The notes below the pieces were generated by a model. That model did not search any database and was not told the origin of the DNA. It saw nothing but the letters and a program-made list of their open reading frames with translations. From Chitinophagaceae bacterium (lineage in GTDB: Bacteria; Bacteroidota; Bacteroidia; Chitinophagales; Chitinophagaceae), in NCBI GenBank assembly GCA_020846105.1, contig JADLEN010000070.1, forward strand, positions 1 to 7,108: a stretch of DNA of 7,108 bases. Reading direction: 5' to 3'. Made by a program: the position numbers and the translations under genes. Of the stretch, positions 1-5,644 are shown one piece after another. Each line of letters begins with the position of its first letter. Positions within the stretch are counted from its first letter, which is position 1.

Positions 1-267
1 CAAAATATTAAACTGTAATGGCGGGTATTCGTTTTGTTGAAAAAGGATTTCTAAGTTTAATGGGCCAGGAGCAAGGCGTGAAAGTAGGGCATAATTCTTA
101 CCATATCGTGGCATCATTACTCCTTCTACCTTGGTGTAGATAGGTGTTTTTTTGTCGCCTTGTATTAAGACATAAGAAAAGCCCTGCGCTTGAATATTGC
201 TGTTTTGCAACAATAAAAAAGTAAGTAAAAATATGGTTGATCGAATTGTTTGTTTATTGAAAATCAT
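1..267 (-). CDS. Secreted protein of unknown function, N-terminal part (3' end outside window)
   Basis: The gene reads from an ATG at 267 to the window edge without a stop (89 codons), so only the N-terminus is seen. Residues 1-28 look like a Sec signal peptide: basic start (MIFNKQTIRS), a hydrophobic core (TIFLLTFLLL) and a likely cleavage site near IQAQG. The mature part begins GFSYVLIQGDKKTPIY and continues with MPRYGKNYALL and LAPGPLNLEILFQ. This pattern (short beta-strand region, 'GDK-TPxYxK', 'RYGKNY', 'L-PGP-N-EILFQ') resembles, from memory, the N-terminus of secreted Bacteroidota proteins of about 200-300 residues that often end in a DUF4476 domain; the diagnostic part lies outside the window, so that link is only an inference. 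The start is 9 nt after the stop of the biotin carrier gene, in the same direction, so the two are probably cotranscribed. No Shine-Dalgarno site is visible, only an A-rich leader, which is normal for the phylum. Confidence 0.7.
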   Translation of the reverse strand, partial: MIFNKQTIRSTIFLLTFLLLQNSNIQAQGFSYVLIQGDKKTPIYTKVEGVMMPRYGKNYALLSRLAPGPLNLEILFQQNEYPPLQFNIL

Positions 268-276
268 TGTTTGTTT

Positions 277-774
277 TTATTCCATTTCTATTAAAATAGC
301 ACCTTTTTCTACCGCTATTTTTTCTTCTACTTTTATAGCTTTCACCGTACCTGCGCCTGCCGATTTCAATACGTTTTCCATTTTCATGGCTTCTAGTATT
401 AATAGTGGGTCGCCTTTCTGTACGGCTTGGCCAGGGCTTACCAGTATTTTAAGTATCATACCTGGCATTGGTGCTTTGAGCGGTGCTGCTTTTTGCATTG
501 CGCTCAGGTTGATACCCATTTTGTCTAGCAAAATGTCAATATCCTCTTTGATACTAAGTACATGGCGCTCACCGTTTACTTTTAGTATTACCTCTTTATT
601 TTCTTTGTCTATTTTTTCTACTTGCGCCACATAGCTTTTATTGTTTAAGAGTATGCTAGCTTGGCCATTGCTTTGCCATTGGATGTCCGCTTCAGCTAGT
701 TTATTGTCTAGCAGCCACTGACTGTCTTTTTGTTCAAGGTCAATGTTTTTTTTGCCGTTTACAGAAATTTGCAT
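277..774 (-). CDS. Biotin carboxyl carrier protein of an acyl-CoA carboxylase (BCCP domain protein)
   Basis: A 165-residue cytoplasmic carrier protein that holds the biotin prosthetic group and shuttles carboxylate between biotin carboxylase and a carboxyltransferase. The C-terminal biotinyl domain covers about residues 96-165: APMPG at 101-105, then SPGQAVQKGD, then the biotinylation site EAMKM at 128-132, with Lys131 as the residue modified by biotin ligase. The N-terminal 95 residues are a short strand-rich region (WLLDNKLAEADIQWQ, KVNGERHVL) without the Ala/Pro-rich linker typical of AccB. This fits the free-standing carrier subunits annotated in Bacteroidota with propionyl-CoA, methylcrotonyl-CoA or other acyl-CoA carboxylases better than the fatty-acid AccB. 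The carboxylase and transferase genes are not in the window, so the substrate cannot be set. The ATG at 774 lies about 37 nt below a good -7 element at 811-818. The following gene starts 9 nt after the stop. A gamma subunit of a decarboxylase is the main alternative but no membrane partner is visible. Confidence 0.9.
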   Translation of the reverse strand: MQISVNGKKNIDLEQKDSQWLLDNKLAEADIQWQSNGQASILLNNKSYVAQVEKIDKENKEVILKVNGERHVLSIKEDIDILLDKMGINLSAMQKAAPLKAPMPGMILKILVSPGQAVQKGDPLLILEAMKMENVLKSAGAGTVKAIKVEEKIAVEKGAILIEME

Positions 775-799
775 TTTGTGTTTTATTAATTTTTAAAAA

Positions 800-815
800 T
801 TTTGCAGTTGCAAAA
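800..815. repeat. Perfect inverted repeat overlapping the -7 box and probable transcription start
   Basis: The arms TTTTGCA and TGCAAAA (7 bp each, 2-nt spacer GT) form a palindrome that overlaps the -7 element at 811-818 and the expected start of transcription. It could be an operator for a dimeric regulator, but one arm is largely the promoter consensus itself, so chance is a real alternative. Confidence 0.3.
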
Positions 816-818
816 GTA
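811..818 (-). promoter_or_regulatory. Bacteroidota -7 promoter element for the biotin carrier gene
   Basis: On the minus strand this reads TACTTTTG, a full match to the Bacteroidota -7 consensus TAnnTTTG, placed about 37 nt before the ATG at 774. That leaves a 5' leader of roughly 30 nt. No convincing TTG-type -33 box is seen at the expected distance. The element sits in the 67-nt gap after the recQ stop, so it would start a separate transcript for the carrier protein and the secreted protein behind it. Confidence 0.55.
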
Positions 819-841
819 CGCTTTTAGCACTTAGGCTGTAA

Positions 842-2779
842 TTATGCTTTAAAGAGCGCAATGTCACCGTCATTATTGATAAGCAGTACTTGGTCGTCTA
901 TCATTTGCCTAATTAATTGTGTTGTAACGCCTCCATCGGTACCCAAAAGTTGCAGCAGGTCGGTAAGGCTCATTGCGCTGTGGCTTTTTAAGGCAATTAA
1001 AATTTCTTTTTTTATCAAGGATGGCTTTTTATTGTCCTGACTTTGTTGCAAACAATTGGCGCAATGGTTGCATTTTGCAGGGGCTTCTTCATCGAAATAG
1101 GCAAGAACAAACTGGTTGCTGCACTGTTGTTTATTGTTCAAAAAAGCAATCATCTTGTCCGTCTTATATTGATGTTGGTCACGTAGTTTTTTGATACGTT
1201 TGTGGTCTAATACCAAATTGTTGCTGGCCACTCGGTAATGATGAAAATAAAGTTGTGGCCCTTCTTTAGCTTCTTTAAAATCTATAATGCCCATTTGATT
1301 CAATTGCCTTAAACTTATCAAAACATCCTCCTTTTTCATTTTTAAATATTTGGCAATTGGCATAATATGGATAGCGCTAGGGTATTGGTAAATGCCACTG
1401 TACATCCGTAATAGACCAGTGCTTACAAGCGAAAGCATAGGGTATTGTTTATTGATGTCGTCTAGCACATTGCGCTCCGCTAAAAACTGTACAGTTGCTG
1501 GGCGGAAAATTGATTCGCTAATGGTCCATAACCCTTCACGGGCCAATAGTTTTAACGCATGGGCTGCGGGCAGGGGTATTAGTTTAAAATTTTGTACAAA
1601 TTTGGCTAAGTCAAAGTCGAAATAATCATTGGGTTCTGTGCCTATGGCTATTTGTAAATAATCGCATACCGCCTGATATACTTCGCGCAAATAAGCGTCT
1701 GGTGGGTATTGGATGGCTGTACTTTTTTCAAGCCTTTCTATGTCGGTAATATTGTACAATGTTATTGCTTTAGCAGCGGTGCCATCTCGCCCTGCACGCC
1801 CTGTTTCTTGGTAATAGGATTCTATATTTTCGGGGCTATCCACGTGTATTACTATGCGCACATCTGGTTTGTCTATTCCCATGCCAAATGCATTTGTGGC
1901 TACCATCAATTGGTATTTATTGTCCATCCAATGTTCTTGCGCTTCGCTTCGCTGCTCTTTGGGCATGCCCGCATGGTAGGCTATTGCGCTAATATTATTT
2001 TGCTGCAAAAGCAATGCTATTTCTTCTGTTTTTCTGCGACTGCGGCAGTATATAATACCACACTCATTGATTTTCTTAAAATACTGAACTATGTTTTGGT
2101 ATTTGTTTTCGGTATTTAAAATTTTGTAGAAAATATTATCACGGCTAAAACTTTTTCTGAAAATAGTAGCTTCAGTTATTTGCAATTGATCTTGGATGTC
2201 GGCAAGTACATCTTTGGTGGCACTAGCGGTAAGTGCCAATAATGGTACTTTTTTCCACACCTCTTTTATCTGTATGATATTTAAGTATTCTGGCCGAAAG
2301 TCGTGACCCCATTGCGAGATACAATGTGCCTCATCTATAGCTACTAGACTCAAGTTTAAATACGGCAGTGATTCCTTGAACTGCTTGCTGTGTATGCGTT
2401 CTGGAGAAATGTAAAGCAGTTTATACAGCCCATTTTCTGCATCTGCAAGCAACTCCGCAACTTCAGTTTTTTTTAGTCCGCTGTGAATGTAGGTAGCGGT
2501 AATGCCGCGTTTTTGTAATTGAGCTACTTGGTCTTGCATTAGCGATATAAGTGGCGATATTACCAAGGTGAGGCCATCAAATATTAGTGCCGGCACTTGA
2601 TAGCATAGTGATTTTCCACCACCCGTAGGTAGCAGAGCAACGGTGTTTTTGCCATCAAGAATACTGTTAATAATGTCTTGTTGTTGTGGGCGGAATTCAT
2701 CGTAATGCCAGAACTGTTTTAATATGGTACTTGGGCTGTTCACGTTATGAAGTTGTTTCGTAAAATAAATTTTCGGCAA
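842..2779 (-). CDS. recQ: ATP-dependent DNA helicase RecQ, Bacteroidota type
   Basis: A superfamily 2, 3'-5' DNA helicase acting in recombination and repair of stalled forks. Numbered from the ATG at 2779 (645 residues): motif 0 FRPQQQDII at 29-37, Walker A TGGGKS at 52-57, DEAH box at 149-152, the RecQ aromatic-rich loop SQWGHDFRPEY at 155-165, motif III LTASAT at 183-188, motif V ATNAFGMGIDKPD at 294-306 and motif VI QETGRAGRDG at 324-333. Four zinc ligands are present, Cys553, Cys570, Cys573 and Cys576, with the same spacing as in E. coli RecQ. Between the second RecA-like domain (ends about 350) and the zinc site there are about 200 extra residues that look like winged-helix modules. After the zinc site comes a short helix-turn-helix-like tail, not an HRDC domain. 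I recall this layout as usual in Bacteroidota RecQ proteins. The start is uncertain: the ATG at 2779 overlaps mqnD by 35 nt, while an in-frame GTG at 2743 (633 residues) lies 1 nt after the mqnD stop and places the helicase core 7 residues from the N-terminus. Probably cotranscribed with mqnB and mqnD. Confidence 0.95.
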   Translation of the reverse strand: MPKIYFTKQLHNVNSPSTILKQFWHYDEFRPQQQDIINSILDGKNTVALLPTGGGKSLCYQVPALIFDGLTLVISPLISLMQDQVAQLQKRGITATYIHSGLKKTEVAELLADAENGLYKLLYISPERIHSKQFKESLPYLNLSLVAIDEAHCISQWGHDFRPEYLNIIQIKEVWKKVPLLALTASATKDVLADIQDQLQITEATIFRKSFSRDNIFYKILNTENKYQNIVQYFKKINECGIIYCRSRRKTEEIALLLQQNNISAIAYHAGMPKEQRSEAQEHWMDNKYQLMVATNAFGMGIDKPDVRIVIHVDSPENIESYYQETGRAGRDGTAAKAITLYNITDIERLEKSTAIQYPPDAYLREVYQAVCDYLQIAIGTEPNDYFDFDLAKFVQNFKLIPLPAAHALKLLAREGLWTISESIFRPATVQFLAERNVLDDINKQYPMLSLVSTGLLRMYSGIYQYPSAIHIMPIAKYLKMKKEDVLISLRQLNQMGIIDFKEAKEGPQLYFHHYRVASNNLVLDHKRIKKLRDQHQYKTDKMIAFLNNKQQCSNQFVLAYFDEEAPAKCNHCANCLQQSQDNKKPSLIKKEILIALKSHSAMSLTDLLQLLGTDGGVTTQLIRQMIDDQVLLINNDGDIALFKA

Positions 2780-3590
2780 CTTGTGATTTGTTTATCAAAT
2801 GACTATCTATGGCTTTTTGAAAAAGCGTGTTTACCGAATGTAAGCCTATATCGCCCAGATTGGTGGTGTATTCATTTACGTATAATTGAATGTGCTGCCG
2901 CATTACTTGTTCATTCATCTCTTGTGCATTGTGTGTTACAAATTCAGGCAAGTTTGGGTAATGCTTCCAAGCATACAACACGCTCTCTTTTATCAAAGCA
3001 TCTACCTGTGCCAGCACTGATTTTTCAATGCATCTTTTCATCACTATGCCGCCCAAAGGTATTGCTGCTTTATAGCTTTGCTCCCACCAATCGCCAAGGT
3101 CAATTACTTTGTGTAAGCCCTTTTGGACATAGGTAAATCTGCTTTCATGAATAATAAGCCCAAGGTCATAGTCATTATTAAGAACAGCATTTTCGATTTC
3201 ATTAAACACCAGCTCTGTTTTGTTTTGAGCCTTTGGCGCGGCCAATGATAACAATAAATTTGCTGTTGTTTTGGCACCTGGGATAGCGATACTGCATTTG
3301 TCTATTGCTTCCAATAGTATTGGTTTTTTGCTTACCAATAATGGTCCCACACCTTTGCCCAAAGCGCTGCCTGCATGTAGTAATGCATAGGGCTTACTTA
3401 GCCGTAAGTAGCTTCCATAGCTTAATTTGGTGATGTCTAACGCTTCTCTTTCTGCCATTTGGTTTAGCGTTTCCACATCATGCATTTCATAAGAAAAGGA
3501 TATGCCTTTGGTGTCAATTTTGCCATTTACCAATGCATCGAAAATAAAAGTATCGTTGGGGCAAGGGCTAAAGCCTAATGTTAGTTTCAT
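2745..3590 (-). CDS. mqnD: 1,4-dihydroxy-6-naphthoate synthase (futalosine pathway of menaquinone synthesis)
   Basis: MqnD converts cyclic dehypoxanthine futalosine into 1,4-dihydroxy-6-naphthoate, the naphthoquinone head-group precursor, in the cytoplasm. The 281-residue protein has the length and a periplasmic-binding-protein-like two-lobed fold typical of the family. Visible signatures are the N-terminal SPCPNDTFIFDAL (8-20), KLSYGSY (55-61), the substrate-lobe motif IPGAKTTANLLL (103-114), GLIIHESRFTY (144-154) and PLGGIVMKR (178-186). His148 in the IIHE motif corresponds to the catalytic base described for Thermus MqnD (His145). The paralogue MqnA (chorismate dehydratase) is excluded because its N-terminus runs as G-x-V-x-Y-L-N rather than SPCPNDTF. 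The ATG at 3590 overlaps the end of mqnB by 23 nt, and the stop lies inside or just before recQ, so the three genes are very likely one transcript with translational coupling. MqnA, MqnC and MqnE are not in the window and must be encoded elsewhere. Confidence 0.93.
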   Translation of the reverse strand: MKLTLGFSPCPNDTFIFDALVNGKIDTKGISFSYEMHDVETLNQMAEREALDITKLSYGSYLRLSKPYALLHAGSALGKGVGPLLVSKKPILLEAIDKCSIAIPGAKTTANLLLSLAAPKAQNKTELVFNEIENAVLNNDYDLGLIIHESRFTYVQKGLHKVIDLGDWWEQSYKAAIPLGGIVMKRCIEKSVLAQVDALIKESVLYAWKHYPNLPEFVTHNAQEMNEQVMRQHIQLYVNEYTTNLGDIGLHSVNTLFQKAIDSHLINKSQVAENLFYETTS

Positions 3591-4275
3591 TTGCAGCAGT
3601 TGTAGTATTTGCGAAGCAATTTATTAAGTGTTGGTTCAGGTTTTCGATTGCCAAGTTTATTTGCCAATCGGCCCGGTTGCGTGGTGTTACATAATTAGAT
3701 ATCGCACGCAATTGTACAAAAGGTACTTTCATTTTAAGGCATGCAAAATGAAAGGCTATACCTTCCATACTTTCTGTTTGGCAGTCGAAACGTGCTTTTC
3801 TTGCCTGCACTGTTTTGGCAGTACCAGTTACCGTATTTACAGATAATCCTGTAGCCTTGGCCAATGCAGGGCCTATTTCGTAAGGGTTTTCATTTATCAA
3901 TTTCCCTTCTCGAAACGGAAATTCGTTAGGGGTTATAAAGCCCAGAGACATAATGTCTATAAAATCTTCATGGTCTTCGGCACCCAAGTCGCCGTACTTT
4001 TCGCTGGCAATATTTAATACCGTTCCTAATTTTATATCGTCGTCATAGCTGCCAGCAATACCTGCTTGAATAGCAGCATCGTAGCTGTTTTGCGCCAATG
4101 CTATGCCCAAAGAAAATGCAGTATTCATCATGCCTACACCAGATATGTGGATGCAGATTTGGTAAAGGCCATTATGGTATATACCAGCAACATCAGACTT
4201 GTAGTTTACACTTAAAAATTTTCTGAAAGTAGCAATTTCCATTTCTGTAGCTGCTACTACTATTATTTTTTTCAT
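3568..4275 (-). CDS. mqnB: Futalosine hydrolase
   Basis: MqnB removes hypoxanthine from futalosine to give dehypoxanthine futalosine, a middle step of the alternative menaquinone route. The 235-residue protein has the nucleoside-phosphorylase/hydrolase fold of the MTA/SAH nucleosidase family: an N-terminal strand IIVVAATEMEI (4-14) with Glu13 in the place of the MTAN catalytic Glu12, the glycine-rich SGVGMMNTAF (45-54), QAGIAGSY (70-77), SMEGIAF (169-175) with Glu171 as purine/ribose-contacting acid, and LRAISN (189-194). In MTAN the last position is the catalytic Asp of RAISD; here it is Asn194, which argues for futalosine hydrolase over MTAN, as does the overlap with mqnD. The start is placed at the ATG at 4275, giving MKKIIVV as usual for the fold. 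An upstream in-frame ATG at 4296 would add seven residues (MYLLAVE) with no family support. First gene of the mqnB-mqnD-recQ block; it overlaps mqnD by 23 nt. Confidence 0.9.
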   Translation of the reverse strand: MKKIIVVAATEMEIATFRKFLSVNYKSDVAGIYHNGLYQICIHISGVGMMNTAFSLGIALAQNSYDAAIQAGIAGSYDDDIKLGTVLNIASEKYGDLGAEDHEDFIDIMSLGFITPNEFPFREGKLINENPYEIGPALAKATGLSVNTVTGTAKTVQARKARFDCQTESMEGIAFHFACLKMKVPFVQLRAISNYVTPRNRADWQINLAIENLNQHLINCFANTTTAANETNIRL

Positions 4276-4297
4276 TTCTACTGCAAGTAAATACAAT

Positions 4298-4329
4298 TTT
4301 GTGAAACCTATACAGATGCCCTAATTTTG
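4298..4329 (+). promoter_or_regulatory. Bacteroidota promoter (-33 TTTG and -7 TAATTTTG) for the pterin gene pair
   Basis: TTTG at 4298-4301 is followed, after a 20-nt spacer, by TAATTTTG at 4322-4329, a full match to the phylum consensus with near-ideal spacing. The ATG of the PTPS-family gene follows at 4347, so the leader would be only about 10 nt, leaving little room for a ribosome binding site or riboswitch. Confidence 0.7.
4303..4310 (-). promoter_or_regulatory. Possible -7 element for the mqnB-mqnD-recQ operon
   Basis: On the minus strand this reads TAGGTTTC, seven of eight matches to TAnnTTTG, and is 27 nt upstream of the mqnB ATG at 4275. The only TTG upstream lies about 24 nt away, which is long for a -33 box. 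It is the best candidate in the 71-nt gap, but weak. It would overlap the promoter of the divergent queD-family gene. Confidence 0.3.
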
Positions 4330-4346
4330 CGGTTCAATTATAACAA

Positions 4347-4757
4347 ATGGTTTATCTTACTCGTGTTGAGCATTTTAATGCAGCGCACAAATTGCAAAAT
4401 CCCAACTGGACAGACGAAAAGAACGTGGAAGTTTTTGGAAAATGCGCCAACCCCAACTGGCACGGCCACAATTACGAACTACATGTAACCGTAAAAGGCA
4501 TACCCAACCCCGAGACAGGTTTTGTATTTAACGCCAAAGAATTGGGCACTTTAATAAAAGAAATTATTGTAGAACAAGTGGATCATCGCAACCTCAACGT
4601 CGATGTGGCTTTTATGAAGGGTAAACTAACAAGTGCCGAAAACTTGATTGTTGGTATTTGGAACGAGTTGAAGCCTCATGTAGAAAAACGTGGTGCTCAA
4701 TTGCACAAAATGAAGCTCAACGAAACACCTAATATATATGTAGTGTATTATGGATAA
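4347..4757 (+). CDS. 6-pyruvoyl-tetrahydropterin synthase / 6-carboxytetrahydropterin synthase family protein
   Basis: A 136-residue T-fold zinc enzyme acting on 7,8-dihydroneopterin triphosphate, the product of the FolE encoded next to it. Zinc ligands are His14 (FNAAHKL), His39 and His41 (HGHNY). The catalytic triad of the family is visible as Cys33 (FGKCANPNWHGHNY), Asp79 and His80 (DHRNLN), and the pterin-anchoring glutamate as Glu126 (LNETP). The motif set FGKC-x-NPN-x-HGHNY, DHRNLN-x-DV and S-x-ENL is closer to animal PTPS than to E. coli QueD, whose cysteine lies in a KCGRLHGHSF context. Automatic annotation would probably call it QueD (6-carboxytetrahydropterin synthase, queuosine pathway), but whether it makes 6-pyruvoyl-tetrahydropterin, sepiapterin or 6-carboxytetrahydropterin cannot be decided from sequence. 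No queC, queE or sepiapterin reductase gene is in the window. Good promoter just upstream; folE follows on the same strand. Confidence 0.9.
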   Translation: MVYLTRVEHFNAAHKLQNPNWTDEKNVEVFGKCANPNWHGHNYELHVTVKGIPNPETGFVFNAKELGTLIKEIIVEQVDHRNLNVDVAFMKGKLTSAENLIVGIWNELKPHVEKRGAQLHKMKLNETPNIYVVYYG

Positions 4758-4802
4758 ATCAAAATTGATAGTATGTGCCATCCATGATATTGGACAAGCG
4801 CT

Positions 4803-4810
4803 TATTTTTG
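4803..4810 (+). promoter_or_regulatory. Possible internal -7 element for folE
   Basis: TATTTTTG is a full match to TAnnTTTG and lies 31 nt before the TTG codon at 4841 that I take as the folE start. No -33 TTG is found at the right spacing (the nearest ones leave 10 or 35 nt). If real, transcription would begin near 4817, inside the longer folE reading frame, so an ATG at 4775 could not be used from this transcript. Confidence 0.35.
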
Positions 4811-4840
4811 TTCAACTTATTTACAATTAAACTAAACAAA

Positions 4841-5437
4841 TTGGCTTACAAAAAAATAGAACAATACGACCAAGATATTACTGAGGGTTTAATGAATCAT
4901 TACAGCTCATCAATAAAGCTTTTGGGCGAAGATACAGATAGGGAAGGGCTTTTGAAGACTCCAGAGCGCGTAGCCAAGGCCATGCAATACATTACCCAAG
5001 GTTACCAAATGGACGCAAAAGAGATTCTTAATTCCGCAAAATTTAAGGAGTCGTATAGCGAAATGGTTATTGTTAAAGACATAGAGCTCTACTCGCTTTG
5101 TGAGCATCACATGTTGCCATTTTTTGGCAAAGCACACGTAGCCTATATACCCAATGGTACCATCACAGGTCTTAGCAAAATAGCGCGAGTGGTAGATTGT
5201 TACGCACGTCGCTTGCAAGTACAAGAGCGTATGACCCACCAAATACTTGATGTGATACAAGAAACATTGAACCCCTTGGGCGTGGCAGTAGTAATAGAAG
5301 CAAAACACCTTTGTATGATGATGCGCGGTGTGCAAAAACAAAACTCTAGCACCACCACATCTGCCTTCAGTGGGGCTTTTGAGCAAAACGAAACCCGTAG
5401 CGAGTTTCTGCGTTTAATTTCTTCTGATTTGCATTAG
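4841..5437 (+). CDS. folE: GTP cyclohydrolase I
   Basis: FolE opens the imidazole ring of GTP and forms 7,8-dihydroneopterin triphosphate, the entry step to folate, tetrahydropterin and queuosine precursors; the enzyme is a cytoplasmic homodecamer. Numbered from the TTG at 4841 (199 residues): [14 protein letters not shown] (35-48), the zinc and catalytic motif CEHH at 87-90 (Cys87 and His90 as ligands), AYIPNG (101-106), [10 protein letters not shown] (110-119), RLQVQERMT (124-132), and HLC with Cys158 as third zinc ligand followed by Arg162. The C-terminus STTTSAF...TRSEFLRLI is typical. The frame is open upstream to an ATG at 4775, which would add 22 residues rich in Leu, Phe and Lys ([20 protein letters not shown]). 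I prefer the TTG because related Bacteroidota proteins, as I recall them, begin a few residues before the YDQDIT-like segment, an A-rich leader precedes it and a -7 box lies between. An ATG at 4892 is too far in. Follows the PTPS-family gene by 83 nt. Confidence 0.93.
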   Translation: MAYKKIEQYDQDITEGLMNHYSSSIKLLGEDTDREGLLKTPERVAKAMQYITQGYQMDAKEILNSAKFKESYSEMVIVKDIELYSLCEHHMLPFFGKAHVAYIPNGTITGLSKIARVVDCYARRLQVQERMTHQILDVIQETLNPLGVAVVIEAKHLCMMMRGVQKQNSSTTTSAFSGAFEQNETRSEFLRLISSDLH

Positions 5438-5456
5438 ATTTTTTGAGAAAAGATTT

Positions 5457-5464
5457 TATCTTTG
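5457..5464 (+). promoter_or_regulatory. Probable -7 element for the tRNA-Pro gene
   Basis: TATCTTTG, followed by CCGCC, is a full match to TAnnTTTG, 20 nt past the folE stop and 68 nt before the tRNA. A clear -33 TTG at standard spacing is not seen (TTTG at 5428-5431 leaves 25 nt). A second, imperfect candidate (TA at 5509 followed by seven T and G) lies closer to the tRNA. Confidence 0.4.
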
Positions 5465-5531
5465 CCGCCCTTACCGGAAAAAACTATTCCTTTTTAGGCT
5501 CAAGTTTTTATTTTTTTGTGAAGAAAAAGTT

Positions 5532-5605
5532 CGGGACGTAGCGCAGCCCGGTAGCGTACAAGCATGGGGTGCTTGGGGTCGCAAGTTCGAATCTTGTCGT
5601 CCCGA
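5532..5605 (+). tRNA. tRNA-Pro (anticodon GGG)
   Basis: A complete 74-nt cloverleaf can be drawn. Acceptor arms CGGGACG (5532-5538) and CGTCCCG (5598-5604) pair over 7 bp. The D stem is GCGC/GCGT around loop AGCCCGGTA. The anticodon stem CAAGC/GCTTG encloses ATGGGGT with anticodon GGG at 5566-5568. The variable loop is GGGTC. The T stem GCAAG/CTTGT encloses TTCGAAT. The discriminator base is A5605. GGG reads the proline codons CCC and CCU. The first pair C1-G72 is the known bacterial tRNA-Pro identity feature. The 3' CCA is not encoded (CTT follows), so it must be added by nucleotidyltransferase. Transcribed separately from, or read through from, folE; an intrinsic terminator follows at 5614. 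Confidence 0.96.
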
Positions 5606-5613
5606 CTTAAATT

Positions 5614-5644
5614 GCTCATAATCAATTGGTTATGAGCTTTTTTT
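5614..5644 (+). terminator. Intrinsic terminator after tRNA-Pro
   Basis: GCTCATAATC (5614-5623) pairs with GGTTATGAGC (5628-5637), giving a 10-bp stem with one G-T pair and an AATT loop, followed by seven T (5638-5644). It lies 8 nt after the mature tRNA end, ideal for ending a single-tRNA transcript. Confidence 0.85.

Noticed and set aside
197..634. 145-codon plus-strand frame opposite the biotin carrier gene
   Set aside because: It is the antisense of a well-supported gene, has low-complexity Ser/Ile/Phe-rich composition and no recognisable motif.
1709..2119. Plus-strand frame opposite recQ
   Set aside because: It lies fully antisense to the helicase motifs V-VI region, and its Cys/Tyr/Phe-rich translation is typical of a shadow frame.
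2747..3136. Plus-strand frame opposite mqnD
   Set aside because: Antisense to conserved MqnD sequence; no promoter or family resemblance.
2745..3590. MqnA (chorismate dehydratase) as identity for this gene
   Set aside because: The SPCPNDTFIF start and the IIHE motif are MqnD signatures; MqnA has a different N-terminal pattern.
3568..4275. MTA/SAH nucleosidase as identity for this gene
   Set aside because: The catalytic RAISD of MTAN is RAISN here and the gene overlaps mqnD, so futalosine hydrolase fits better.
4276..4296. Upstream ATG at 4296 as mqnB start
   Set aside because: It adds MYLLAVE before the standard MKKIIVV strand and would lie at about the expected transcription start.
4910..5386. 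Minus-strand frame opposite folE
   Set aside because: Antisense to the CEHH and QVQER motifs of FolE; His/Cys-rich composition is a shadow effect.
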